Shown here one piece after another: positions 11,239-23,011 of a stretch of DNA of 64,000 nt. Position numbers and translations under genes: made by a program. The notes below the pieces were generated by a model. The model did not search any database, was not told the DNA's origin, and worked only from the letters and a program-made list of their open reading frames with translations. Numbering within the stretch: the stretch's first letter is position 1; every line of letters begins with the position of its first letter. This DNA comes from Desmodus rotundus (lineage: Eukaryota; Chordata; Mammalia; Chiroptera; Phyllostomidae). The stretch lies in the NCBI RefSeq assembly GCF_022682495.2, contig NC_071392.1, positions 134,291,318 to 134,355,317 on the forward strand. The letters are read 5' to 3'.

Positions 11239-14200
11239 CTTTTTTTTTCCATTAAAAAAATTTTATTGTTGTTTAAGTACAGTTGTCTGCCTTTTCCCCC
11301 CACATCTCCACCCCACCCCAGCCATCCCCACCTCCCTCCCAATTCCACACCTTCTTGGTTTTGTGCATGTGTCCTTTACAGTTGTTCCTGAAAAACCTTC
11401 AGTCTTTACCCCCTCCCCCCATTATCCCCTCCCATCTCCCTTCTGGTTTCGTTCTTTTTGTTCTTAATTTCAATGTCTCTGGTTGTATTTGGCTTGCTTG
11501 TTTGCTTTGTTGATTAGGTCCCACTTAAAGGTGAGATAATATGGTGTTTGTCTTTCACTGCCTGGCTTATTTCACTTAGCATATGCTCTCCAGTTCCATC
11601 CATCCATCCAAGGGTAGGAGTTCCTTCTTTCTGCTGCATAGTATCCCACTGTGTAAATGTAATATGTTTTTTTGATCCATACATTTACTGATGGGCACTT
11701 AAGTTGCTTCCAGCACTTGGCTATTGTAAGTTGTGCTGCTATGAACATTGGGGTGCATAGGTTCTTTTCAAATGGTGTTTCAGGGTTCATAGGGTGTAAT
11801 CCCAGCGGCAGAATTGCTGGGTCAAAAGGCAGTTCCATTTTTAGTTTTCTGAGGAAATTCCATACTGTTTTCCACAGTGGCCTCACCAGTCTGCATTCCC
11901 ACCAACAGTGCACTAGGGTTCCCGTTTCTCTGCATCCTCTCCAACACTTGTTTGTTGCTTCGTTTATGATCGGAATTATCACCTGTGTGAAGTCGTATCC
12001 CATTGTGGTTTTAATTTTCATCTCTCTTATGGCTAGCAACACTGAGCACCTTTTCATATGCCTGTGGACCCTTTGTATGTTCTCCTAGGAAATGTCTGTT
12101 CAAAACCTTTGCCCATTTTTTAATTGAGTTGTTTGTCTTTGTAGAGTGGAGTCATGTGAATTCTTTATATATTTTGGAGCTCAAACCCTTGTCTGAGGTG
12201 TCATTGGCAAATACGTTTCCCATATGGTTGGTTTTCTTTTCATTTAATGCTGTTTTCTTTAGTTGTGCAGAAGCTTTTTATTTTTATGAGATCCCATTTG
12301 TTTATTCTTTCCTTTATGTCCCTTGTTTTAGGGGACATATAAGTGAAAATATTGCTGTGCAGAATGTCTGAGATTTTCCTGCCTGTGTTCTCCTCTAGGA
12401 CTTTTATGGTATCATGACTTATATTTAAGTCTTTTATCCACCTTGAATTTATCTTTTTGTATGGTGTAAGTTGGTGATCAAGTTTCACTTTTTTACATGT
12501 GGCTGTCCAGCTCTTCCAACACCATTTGGTGAAGAGACTATTTTTACTCCATTTTATGCTGCTGCCCTCTTTGTCAAGTACTAATTGACCATTGAGACTT
12601 GGGTTTATTTCTTGGCTCTCTCTTCTGTTCCATTTGCCTATGTGTTTGTGCTTCTGCCAGGACGGGGCTGTTTTGATTACAGTGGCCTTGTAATACAGTT
12701 TGATAGCAGATATTGTGATCCTTCCTAGTTTGCTCTTCTTTCTCAAAATCGCTGCAGCTATTTGGGGTCATTTATCATTCCATATAAATTTTTGAAGCAT
12801 TTGTACTATGTCTGTGATATATGCCTTTGGTACTTTAATAGGTATTGCACTGAATCTATAAATTGCTTTGGGTAGTATGGCCATTTTGATAATGTTAATT
12901 CTTCCTATCCATGGACATGGCACATGCTTCCATTTGTTTGTGTCTTCCTTAATTTCTTTCCTTAGTGTTGTGTAGTTTTCTGAGTACAGGTCTTTTACCT
13001 CCTTGGTTTGGTTTATTCCTAGGTACTTTATTTTTCTTGTTGCTATATCAAATGGGATTTTTTTCCTGATTTCTGTTTCTGCAGTTTCATTGTTGGTATA
13101 CAAGAATGCCTTTGATTTCTGAGTATTGACTTTGTATACAGCTGTTTTGCCAAATTCATTTATTAGGTCGAGTAGTTTTTTGGTGGAGTCTGTAGGGTTT
13201 TCTATGTACACTATTATGTCATCTGTAAACAATGATAGTTTCATTTACTCTTCTCCAATTTGCATGCCTCTTATCTCATTTTCTTGTCTGATTGCTGTGG
13301 CCAGGACTTCCAATACTATGTTGACTAGAAGTGGTGAAAGTGGACGACCTTGTCTTGTTCTTGATCTTAGTGGGAGAGGCCTAAGTTTTTGTCCATTGAG
13401 TATGATGTTGGCTGTAGGTCTCTCCTATATGGTCTTTATTATGTTGAGGAATGCTCCCTCTATTCCCACTTTGCTGAGTGTTTTTATCAGAAATGGGTGC
13501 TGTACCTTATCAAATGCTTTCTCCACGGCTATTGATATGATCATGTGATTTTTGTCTTGCTGTTGTTTATGTGATGTATTATGTTTATTGATTTGCGAAT
13601 ATTGTACCATCCTTGCATCCCTGGGATGAATCTCACTTGGTCATGGTGTATGATCTTTTGAATGTATTGCTGGATGCGGTTTGCCAGTATTTTGTTGATA
13701 ATTTTAGCGTCTATGTTCATCAGAGATATTGGCCTGAAGTTTTCTTTCATTCTTATGTCTTTATCTGGTGTTGGGATTAGGAAGAAGTTGGATTCATAAA
13801 ATGACTTTGGTAGTCTTCCATCTTCTTGAATTTTTTGAGATAATCTTTGGAGGATGGGGATTTATTAGCTCTCCCTTAAATGCTGTGTAGAATTCTCCTG
13901 GGAACCATTTGACCCAGGGCTTTTGTGTGTTGGAAGCTTTTGATTACTGTTTCATCTGGTGTTATAATCAATTTCATCAGGTGTTATTGTTCTGTTCAGG
14001 CTTTCTGCTTCTTCTTCATTGAGTTTTTGAAGGCGATATTTTTCTAATAATTTGTCTATTTCATCTAGGTTTTCACATTTCTTGGCATATAGTTCTGTGT
14101 AGTAATTTCTTACAATCTTTTGTATTTCTGTGGTATCAGTTGTAGTCTGTCCTCTTTCATTTCTGATTGTATTTATTTGGGTTCTGTCTCTTTTTTTCTT

Positions 14201-14748
14201 AATGAGCCTCCTTAAGGCCTTGTTGATTTTTTTTATCTTTTAAGTGAACCAGCTCCTGGATTCATTGATCCTTACAATTGTGCTTTTGGTCTCTATGTGT
14301 TTTAATTCTGCTGTGATCTTGATTATTTCCTTCCTTTTAATTGCTCTGGGCTGTCTTTGTTGTTGTTCCTCGAGTTGTAGGTGTAGGCTTAGGTTGTTTA
14401 TTTGAAATGTTTGTATTCTTTTTAGGTAGGCCTGTATTGCTATGAACTTCCCTCTCAGAACTGCCTTTGCTGTGTCCCATAGGTTCTGGATTGTTGTGTG
14501 TTCATTTTCATTTGTTTCCAGAAACTTTTTGATTTCTTCCCTTATTCATGCTTCACACATTCATTGTTTAATAGCATGCTATTCAATCTCCATGGGATTG
14601 AGCAGTTTGAGTTTTTTCCTTGATGTTGGTTTCTAGTTTCAGTCCCTTGAGGTCGGGGAAAGTGCTTGATATGATTCCAATTTTCTTGAACTTGTTGAGG
14701 TTTGTTTTGTGTCCTATCATGTGGTCTATGTTTGAAAATGTTCCGTGC
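11239..14748 (-). mobile_element. L1 3' part: ORF2 remainder, 3'UTR and poly(A)
   Basis: On the minus strand it starts inside the endonuclease domain ('gcacggaacattttcaaac') and continues through RT and the C-terminus to the natural stop near 11514. The C-rich (plus-strand) 3'UTR and poly-T at 11239-11275 follow. The RT catalytic box reads FTDD instead of FADD at about 13215-13240. Open pieces are 13244-12768, 12746-12240 and 12057-11572, separated by stops and frameshifts, so it is a pseudogene. Its 5' edge complements the 3' edge of the inverted block at 18497. Confidence 0.85.
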
Positions 14749-16923
14749 CCACCAGGCCCGCTGCAGGACTCATGGGAGAGAGCCAAGTTAATGGCTCCCT
14801 CCCGTGACAAACAGGGCTTGATTAGCACTGAGAGAAACCTGGTTGCTTGAAGTCGCAGGGAGGGTAATACGGATGAAGTGGTAAACCCACGGAGACTGTG
14901 GGTGCTAGCTGGGGAGAGTTGAGAGTTGGCCATGTGGGGACCTTACCCAGACAGTCCCAGTCTAGTTAGAGAGGTGGGCTGTGTGAGAGGACAAGCCCTT
15001 CCTTGTATGGAGCAGCAGGGTTGGGCAGGAGGATTTTCTCAAAAAGAAACAGACCCTCAGGGGCAGTTTGAGGAATTCGGCAACAATAGCTCTAGTGTCC
15101 CCTCCACCCAGCAGCCAGGTGCTCCTGTGGAAGTTTGGAGGGTAGTAAGCCCAAATCCAAAGCACCGGGGAAAGTGCAACTTGGAGGGACCTGAGACCAC
15201 AGGCACTTGGGAGAGTGTGCATGATGGAAGGCTGGGCGCCCTCACCTATAGCCCTGAGGAGGGTAAGTGCCTGAAACTGTGGTTCTGGGGGCCACTGGAG
15301 AGCGGGGCTGGAGGCTGCCAGAGTGCTAGTTGGGAAGGCAGAATACCTGGGCTAGGCCCCCTGAGTTGGCTGCATACAAAGAGACGAGCAAAACTGGCTA
15401 GGCCAGTTTGAAACCAGGAGGCTTTTTTTTTCTTTTCTTTTTTGAAAAGTAATTATTATTATTTTTTCATTTCTTTTTCTTTTTTTTCACACCTTCTTCC
15501 TCTCTTTCTTTCTTTCTCCTTCTACTCCTTCTTTCTCTCCCTTTATATCTCTTCTTCCTTCCATCTTATTTTTATTTTTTTAATTCCCCACAAGTGAGAC
15601 AATAAAACCTAGAACTGTGAGAAGATGAGAGTTGGACCCAAAGAGGGTCATCCCAACAGCTGAGACAGTGAAACAAATTTCACTTTGCTACTCCAAAAAA
15701 CTCGCAAGTTATTGCATATTTGTATTATTATTATTTTTCATTATTCTTACATCACTCATTTTATTAGTATTTTTGTATCTCCCATCTTTCTGTTTTGTCT
15801 TTTTCACTTAACTGGTTAATTTGCATTGTATGACTGATTTCCCCTTGTTCTCTCTTTCATACTGTATTGTTAATTAACTGTCTTTCACTTCACTTGTGTT
15901 CCATTACCACACTCTAGGACCTACACTCCCTATTCTAGTTATCCAGATCACATACATTCTGTCATATGATTGTTGCTCCATTACTATTGTAAATAATAGC
16001 TGTTCCATACATTTCTAAATACTACACAGAACCACTCCCAGATCTCAGCCCACTTCACTGTTTCCTGAACTTTATTACTGTTGTGGTAAACTCTATTTTC
16101 TCACACATTACACCTATTTTCTACCCTTTACTTGCACATTACCTCATAATTTGACCTCCCAGAAGCTCACACCTTTCTAGATCCAACTCACAACCCTGCC
16201 CCTCACAACAAAAGTCTTATCTTCTTTCCACCCTTTCTAAAAAGTGGTTAGGTGCGTCAATTATCACTGTTAACAATATATATATCCAAAGGATCTCCTA
16301 TATCTTCTCTGAGGGCTGGTACTTTAAATATCATAGGATACACTCCTGCTCTCTTAAACCATTTCGACTTCCCCCTACAACCTATCACAAAAAAAGATAG
16401 GTAGGAACTGTGAACAACAAGATACCCCCTAGAAGAGGAAACCTACCAACAAAGGAAACACCAACAGCTAAAAACAGAAGAAGGTGAAGGAGGGAGTGGA
16501 AGTCACACTAACTCAACCCAGGGCCTATCTGCAAACACAAATAAAGAGTGAAGGAATTACTGAGAACAAACAACTGACAAAGAGCAAGAGAAAAGCCTCA
16601 AAACCTTGTACCCATGGAAGAACCGGATCCAACACAACCTGCCCACACATGCAAAACAGAAAAAAGAGGTAGGAGACAGACTGACCCTCAGAAAACCAGC
16701 TGGTGAGAAGGACCCACAAAGGAAAGACCCAACAGCAACCAAAAACCAAATACATGCACAGAGCCAATAAACCACAGCCCAAGATCACTGAGCTCGGGAG
16801 ATCAAGGAGACTGTACCACTGAATCTCACAGGTATTCTACCACAGAAGTTTACACCATAAATCCAGGGGGTCAGAACAGAACAACTTAAGAAGCAGAGGT
16901 TAACAGGAAGAATATCACAAACA

Positions 16924-17845
16924 ATGGGAAGACAAAGAAACAATCCCCAAATGAAAGGAAAGGAGAAAGTCTCTGAAACAATGATAAATGCAAAAGAGGC
17001 AAGTTAACTATCAGATGCTGTGTTCAAAGTATTGGTTATAAGGCAGCTCAATGAGCTCACAGATAGTTACCACAAACTACAGGGAAACTACAATGAACTC
17101 ATTGCAAATTATATCAACATGAAAAAGGAAATACAAACTATCAACGAGGACCAAGAGAAAATGAAGAATAAAATTTCTAAATTGAAGAACACAGTAGAAG
17201 GAATCAAAAGCATGCTAACAGAAGCAGAAGATCGTATTAGCGAAATGGAGGACAAGGTATAAAAAAACACCCAGAATGAGCAAGAAAAGGAAAAGAGGTT
17301 CAGAAAAAATGGAGAAGGCTTAAGGGAAATGCACGACAACATGAAACATAATAATATCCATATAATAGGGATAGCAGATGGAGAAGAGGAAGAAAACCAA
17401 GGTATAGAAACTTGTTTTAATACATAATGATGAAAATTTCCAAAATTTGATGAGAGAAAAAGGTACACAATTCCAGGAAACCAGAGAGTCCCAAAAAAGA
17501 AGAACCCAAAGAGGCCCACTTCAAGACACATCATAATTAAAATAGCAAAATTCCAAGACAAAGAGAGATCTAAAGGCAATAAGGGAGAGACGGGAAGTAA
17601 CATACAAGGGAGACCTGATAAGGTTAGCAGCTGACTTTTCAATGCAAATGCTCCAAACCAGAAGAGAATGACAAAAAAGATTCCAAGTAATGAGAACCAG
17701 AGCCCAGCCACCAAGGCTACTTTACCCAGCAAGGCTCTCAATCAAGATAGAAGGCCAAATAAGGAGTTTACCAGACCAAAGAAGTCTAAAAGAATATACT
17801 CCCACCAACCCTGCTCTGCAAGAGATGCTGAATAGACTGCTTTAA
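16924..17845 (+). pseudogene. L1 ORF1 remnant (RNA-binding chaperone)
   Basis: ORF1p forms trimers through a coiled coil and binds L1 RNA through an RRM and a C-terminal domain. The start is placed at the ATG at 16924, which aligns with the ORF1 starts at 47142 and 55139. A coiled-coil stretch is open at 17020-17262 ('KMKNKISKLKNTVEGIKSML') and then hits a TAA where the homologous copies have an AGA codon. Several frameshifts follow across the RRM region. The order coiled coil, RRM and C-terminal domain is still traceable. It is non-functional. Confidence 0.85.
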
Positions 17846-17894
17846 GGAAAGGAAGGAAAAGAGAGAGAGAGAGAAAGGAAGACAGGTACAAAAA

Positions 17895-18497
17895 ATGGCA
17901 ATGAATAAGTACCTATCAATAATAACCTTAAATATAAATGGATTAAATGCTCCAATCAAAAGACATAGAATAGCTGAATGGATAAGAAATTACCACCCAT
18001 ACATATGCTGCCTACAAGCGATCCACCTCAGGACAAAAGACCTACACAGACTGAAAGTGAAGGGCTGGAAACAAATTTTCCAAGCAAACGGACAGGAAAA
18101 AAAAGCTGGGGCAGCAATATTCATATCAGACAAAATAGACTTCAAAAGAAGGGCCATAAAGAGAGTTCCAGAAGGTCACTTCATAATACTCAAAGGAGAA
18201 TCCACCAAGAAGACATAAACATTGTAAATAGATATGCACCCAACATAGGAGCACCCAAATACATAAAGAAAATCTTGGAGGACTTCAAGAAAGATATTGA
18301 CAGCAACACAGTTACACTCGGGGATTTTAACACCCCAGTGTCTCAGATGGACAGATCTTCCAAACAAAATATCAACAAAGATATTGTGTCATTGAGCAAT
18401 GCCCTAGAGGAAATGGACTTAACTGATATATAGAGAGCCTTTTGCTTCTGTCATTCCAAAGAAGCAAAATGCACATTCTTTTCAAGTGCACATGGGG
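17895..18497 (+). pseudogene. L1 ORF2 endonuclease domain, truncated
   Basis: It opens 'MAMNKYLSIITLNINGLNAP', the start of the apurinic endonuclease-like domain of ORF2p, with the conserved N-terminal Asn in 'LNINGLN'. The catalytic Glu position in 'CLQAIHLR' reads Ala instead of the Glu in 'CLQETHL' at 56119-56613, so an active-site residue is lost. Frame changes occur near 18210, and the domain ends at the inversion breakpoint. Confidence 0.85.
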
Positions 18498-19189
18498 ACT
18501 TCTGGCCAAGATGGTGGCTTAGGTAGACACACTAAGGTGCCTCCTCCTATAACCCAATGAAGGACAAGAACAATTAAACAAACAAACAAACAAACCCAGA
18601 ACGGATAGAAAATCGAACTGTATGGAAGTCCGACAACCAAGGACATAAAGAAAACACACTCATCCAGACAGATAGGAAGGGAGGAGATGGGCAGATGAGC
18701 AGAGAGGACTCATGACAAGGCAGTGTCTGGCAGACCCAGCGAGGCAGCAGCTGGTGGAGTGGACGATCTCACATTCAAACACAGATAAACCAGGAGGAAC
18801 AATTGGGGAGTGAAACAGACCACACAACCCAGGGTCCCAGCATGCGGAAATAAAGCCACAAACCACTGATTGAAAACACCTGTGGAGGTTGAGACAGCAG
18901 GAGAAATTCCCAGCCTCACAACAGAGTTCATTGGACAGATCAACAGGGACCTAGAATGTACACAAAACCACCCACCCAAGAATCAGCACCAGAAGGGCCC
19001 ACTTTGCTTCTGAGTAACAGGGGAAGTGACTGAAATCCGGCAGAGAGCCGAGGAAGTGCCATTGTTCCCTCTGGAACCCCTTCCCCATATACAGTGTCAC
19101 AATGTACCCACGTGGGTTACCCAACCCTGGTAAATACCTAAGGCTCTGTCCCTTACTATGTAACAGGTGTGTCAAGACAAAGAAAAAAA
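18498..19189 (+). mobile_element. HAL1 5'UTR fragment fused to an L1 5'UTR
   Basis: It starts 'acttctggccaagatggtgg', the exact 5' terminus of the HAL1 copies at 35849 and (in complement) 62556. It follows HAL1 5'UTR sequence to 'gtcaagacaaagaaaaaa'. Intact HAL1 copies continue there into the ORF1 start, but here an L1 5'UTR start follows directly. The A-rich stretch at the joint is a plausible template-switch point. Confidence 0.75.
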
Positions 19190-19420
19190 TGGATTCTCGA
19201 GAAGGAGGCGATATAGGTGGGAATGGAATACATTTCCCCCTGCACATGGGTGAAACACCTAGACGATCTACTGAGGAACAAAGCAAACAGCCAACAGTAC
19301 CCCAGCATTTATGAAGATAGGAGATCAAAAAGTATAGAGGACACTAAAAAAACAGACCATAAGGGGATTGCTTCAGGACAAAAAGGTCCCTGGGATCAGC
19401 GCGGGGAATAGGGCAACTGG
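19190..19420 (+). mobile_element. L1 5'UTR first ~230 bp
   Basis: It matches the L1 5'UTR start at 52095-52310 ('cacttcc'-type start, 'tttatgaagataggaga', 'agtatagaggacact', 'cagcgcgggg'). It stops about 15-20 bp before the point where the block at 14745 begins, so the two pieces were probably consecutive in the source L1. The next bases belong to an L1 5'UTR in the opposite orientation. Confidence 0.75.
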
Positions 19421-20880
19421 TCAAATGCCGTCTCCTTAATCTCCTGAGCGCGCTGGTCTTTGTTTGTCGTTTATGGGTCTAACAGGGTCTAACTCTGGTC
19501 TGTTCAGAGCTCCATGTTTTATTGTCTCACATGTGGGAAAAGGGGGAGAAAAAAAAAGAAAAAGGGAAGGAAGGAAAAAAGAATAGAAAAGGAAAGGAAG
19601 GAAGGAAGGAAGAAGGAATAAAGATCGAAAGAAAGAAAAGAAGAAGGAATTTTAATTAAAATAAAATAAATAAAAGAAGGCAGGAAGAAGGAATAAAAAA
19701 GTAAAGGAAAGAAGGAAGACAGAATAAAAAAAGAAAGAAGGATAGAAAGGAAGAAGGAGAGAAAAAAAGGAAAAAAAAAGTCTTCTGCTGGCTTTAAACT
19801 GGTCAGATCAGTTCTACTGGTCTTCCTGTCTGTGAAACAGGAGGGAGTGGGTGGAGGGATTGGTTTCACTTTTCTACCTTCCTGAACCACACTCTTCGCT
19901 GTTGTCCAGCCTCCAGTCCAGTTCCTCAGGGTCCTTCTGCTCCCCCCCCACCAGGCCTTTAGTTCACCAGTTGTGCTGTCCTTGAGGTGCACCAAATAGG
20001 GGCAACTCACACTCCACCTTCTTGCTCTTTGTTGTCCTAGATGCTAGGGGCTCTCAGTACTCCTTCAGGGTAGTTCAACCCCCTACTGAGTCAAGTCTTT
20101 CCAGGGACTGTAGTCTCCCCTAGCCCTGCAGCTCCCCTCTGCTGGGCATTCTGCCTTCTTCCTAGAGAGCGAGAAGGCCTTGCAGGGCTCTGTGTGTAGG
20201 GACTAGGTGGGAGTTTTTCAGTCCTCAGTGCTTCAGGCATGGTCGCCGGTGGGCATCCAGGCTGTTGATCGGGTTGCGCACCAATCTTGGGCTTTGGATC
20301 TGTGTGCCTGGGCAGCCGGGCTGCTGATCAGAGTAGGCACCCACCCGGGGTTTCAGGTGTGGGCACCCAGGCTACTGATTGGGGTGTGCACCAACCGGGC
20401 TTCAGGTGTGTGCTGGGGCTACTTATCTGGTGTTCACAGTCCAGGGGCTGAGGGAGTGGGAGTGGAAGAGGCCATGGCTGCTGTGAAGAATTCTCTAAAC
20501 AGCCGCTGAGTGCCTCTCTTTTCTCTTTTTCTTTTTGAGTAATTCCTCCTATTCAAGCTCCCCTGGTCCAAACAAGCACCTGGCCTCTCACACAGTCCAG
20601 TGTGGCTCTCTCCCAAGAATCCTGCAGCAGACCCTGTGCCCCAGCTGGGGCTTCAGCCGCCCTGGTCCCTGCACTGGTCCCAGGGACATTAATGTCCTTA
20701 AGCACTCTTCTTACCATCTAATCTTTCAATGTCCTCTACAGTCTTGGTCTCCGATCTTCATATATGCTGGAGTATCCTTGGCTGTTCACTCTGTTCCTCA
20801 GATCAGCTAGGCATTTCACTGGTGCTGAGGGGAAGTGGACTCCATTCCCACCTATCTCGCCCCCACCTTCTGATTCGTTG
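19421..20880 (-). promoter_or_regulatory. L1 5'UTR module type B (internal promoter region)
   Basis: The 5'UTR of L1 carries its own RNA polymerase II promoter. This minus-strand module is colinear with the 5'UTR of the L1 at 47145-48860: a start near 20880, a GC-rich repeat block (20207-20440), then a long polypyrimidine tract (sense strand) at 19545-19780. It ends before reaching ORF1, at 'gtctccttaatctcctgag' (plus strand). Confidence 0.75.
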
Positions 20881-20884
20881 GGTT

Positions 20885-22995
20885 CTCTCTTTTAGCAGGT
20901 ATACTGATGTTCGCAGCTTCTACCTATTCTTGTATGTGATCAGTGGCAGGGGATCAGCAAAATGGATTAAGACAGTGGGAGAGACTATTCTATGGGATTT
21001 AAAGTATCAATAAGTAGAGAAGAGATAGGAGATCCTTTGGATAAATATACCGTTAACTGTGATATTTTACCCAACTAGCCACTTTTTATAAAAGGTGAAA
21101 GAGAGATAAGACTGTTGTTAGAAGGGAGCAGGATTGTGAACTGAATCCAGAAAACACAGCATTTGTGCAAGGTTAGATGACAAGATATAGTGAGAGTAAA
21201 GGAAAGGACAGGCATAGTGTGTGAGAGAATAGGGTTAACCACAACAGTAATAAAGCTCAGGAATAAAGTGAAGTGGGCTAAGATCAGGGAGGTTTGCTGT
21301 GTAGCATTTACAATTTTATGGAACAACATTTATTTACAGTAGTACTAACCACAATAATATGACAAGAATTATTTGATTTGGATAATAAGAATAGAAAGTA
21401 CATGATCAAGAGTAGTGTGTTATCAGAACATGAGTGAAGTGAAAGGACAATTAAAATACAATAAAAAAACAAGATTAAGGAAAACCAGTCAAACAGTGTA
21501 ATTAAACAGAAATAAAAAGAAGAAACATAAGCAGAAAGAAGAGAAATAAAAAAATACTAATAAAATAAAAGAAGTAAAATTAATAACAATACAAATAAAC
21601 AATAAAATGCCAGCTCTATGGGATAGTAAAGTGATATTTGTCTTAGTTTCTCAATTTTAGGGGTTAGCCTTGTGCTCTCCCTTTGGATCTGTCCCTGGAC
21701 CTTTCACAACTCTATGTCTTATTGTCTCATTTGGGGGAAGAAAAAAAGAAAAAAAGAGAGAGGAAAGAGAAAAAATGTCTCCTGCTGATTTTAAACCCAT
21801 TGAGGGAGTTCTGTTGGTCTTCCTGGATGCCACAGAAAGAGGGGGGCTGGGCTTCACTTTTCTCCCTTCCTATGGTTTTGTGAGGATGGGAGCCAGTTCT
21901 GGGCCTCAATATTCACAGTTGTCAAGCCTCCAGCCCAGGTACTCTGTAAGCTGCTGGGCTCCCACTGTCCATCTGTGCTAAGCCTGCGTCTTTAGTTCAC
22001 TGCATGGACCAGTTGCTCCAAGGTCCATGCAGTGTGCCTCCTCCTTCCTCTTTGCGAGCCCACTTTGGCCAGAGCCCACCACTGGGCAAGAAGAGCCAGT
22101 CAGCCTGTGGGCACAGGGCACTACTCAGCCTCTGGGTGAGCAGTGTGTGTCAAGCTCAGGTGTGCGGTGGTGCAGCAGCCACAAGGCGAACTTTGCCTGT
22201 TGTCCTCCAGGCAAGTGGTGATACTTATCTGTTGGGCTAGGGGCTGAGTCCTGTGCAGGGAAGCAGCTTGAATCAGCCTCAGGGCCAGCAGGGTAAATCA
22301 GCTGCCTGGCAAACTGCCCAAGTCAAGCATGGGTTTGTGGCTCAAACCACCCTTGGGGCGAGCCAGCTGCTGTGAGTGAGAGTTCCTTACAAAGAAGCTG
22401 CGAGACCTTTTGTTGTTGTTGTTGAGTAAAAGCCTCTTGTTTTATTCTGCGGTTCTTAGCAAGTACACGACTTTTCACACAGCCCAACTGTCTAACAAGT
22501 CTGGAGACTATCTCAGTCAGGGTCCGACATGGCCCAACTCTTCTCCCTTCTCCAGGTGTCGCCTGTCTCCCCAATTTCTGTTAATAACCTAGCTGTTGTC
22601 TGCAGTCCCAGTGGGTGTACACTGCCTCTGTGTGTCTGACACTACATCTCTATTCCCCCCAGCAACTTCAAGCATCCAGATCCCTCCTGGTGCCAGGCTG
22701 CCCTTTCTGCTTTGGTATGGGAGGGAGGTGATGATCTAACTCTTCTCCCAGTATCCTGCGGCAAGTGCTAGGCAGGGGGGAGGTCACTGCATGGATCCCT
22801 GGGACCTTAGTGTCCCAACACAATCTCCTCACTGTCTGTTTTTCAATGTCCTCTATAATTTTTGGCCTCCAAACTACATCTAATCTGGGATTCCATTGGC
22901 TGTTCACTCTGTTCCTCAGAAGATCAGCTAGGTGTTTCAGCTGGGCACAGGGAGACCTGGGCTCGGTTCCCACCTACCTCACTGACATCTTCCAT
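20885..22995 (-). promoter_or_regulatory. L1 5'UTR module type A
   Basis: On the minus strand it starts at 22995 beside the TSD and follows the same order as the 5'UTRs at 14745-16700 and 52077-54700. It includes the segment complementary to 'ccaaaggatctcctatatct'. It stops about 250 bp short of ORF1 and is followed by the start of module B. Two successive 5'UTR starts in one orientation imply a tandem or modular promoter. Confidence 0.7.
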
Positions 22996-23011
22996 AATAG
23001 TAGGGGCTTTT

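Larger units (their letters stand above)
14745..18497 (+). mobile_element. Inverted L1 5' part: 5'UTR, ORF1, endonuclease start
   Basis: This block is in the opposite orientation to 11239-14748. It begins about 230 bp inside the type-A L1 5'UTR (compare 52320 onward) and contains a polypyrimidine tract at 15421-15570. It then has ORF1 (16924-17845) and the start of ORF2 (from 17895), breaking off at 'ttcaagtgcacatgg'. That is the L1 position where the sense 3' part begins. A 4-base overlap (gtgc, 14745-14748) sits at the inner junction. This is the signature of twin-primed 5' inversion. Confidence 0.85.
11223..23011 (-). mobile_element. Rearranged L1 complex bracketed by a 16-bp TSD-like repeat
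   Basis: Repeats 'aatagtaggcgctttt' (11223-11238) and 'aatagtaggggctttt' (22996-23011), 15/16 identical, bracket 11.76 kb. The left repeat abuts the L1 poly(A) (as poly-T) and the right one abuts an L1 5'UTR start, which is what one minus-strand L1 insertion would give. Inside, the minus-strand order is: 5'UTR module A (22995-20885), 5'UTR module B (20880-19420), an inverted HAL1 5'UTR plus L1 5'UTR start (18498-19420), an inverted 5'UTR-ORF1-endonuclease block (14745-18497), and the sense remainder of ORF2 and 3'UTR (14747-11239). Whether this arose in one event or through later rearrangement is unresolved. Confidence 0.7.

Noticed and set aside
17109..17741. 210-codon hydrophobic minus-strand frame resembling a membrane protein
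   Set aside because: It is antisense to the L1 ORF1 coiled coil. Lys/Glu-rich sense codons read as Phe/Leu/Ser-rich antisense, which mimics membrane segments.
19519..20010. 163-codon frame rich in Phe, Ser and Leu
   Set aside because: It is the translation of the polypyrimidine tract of an L1 5'UTR; low complexity with no protein features.
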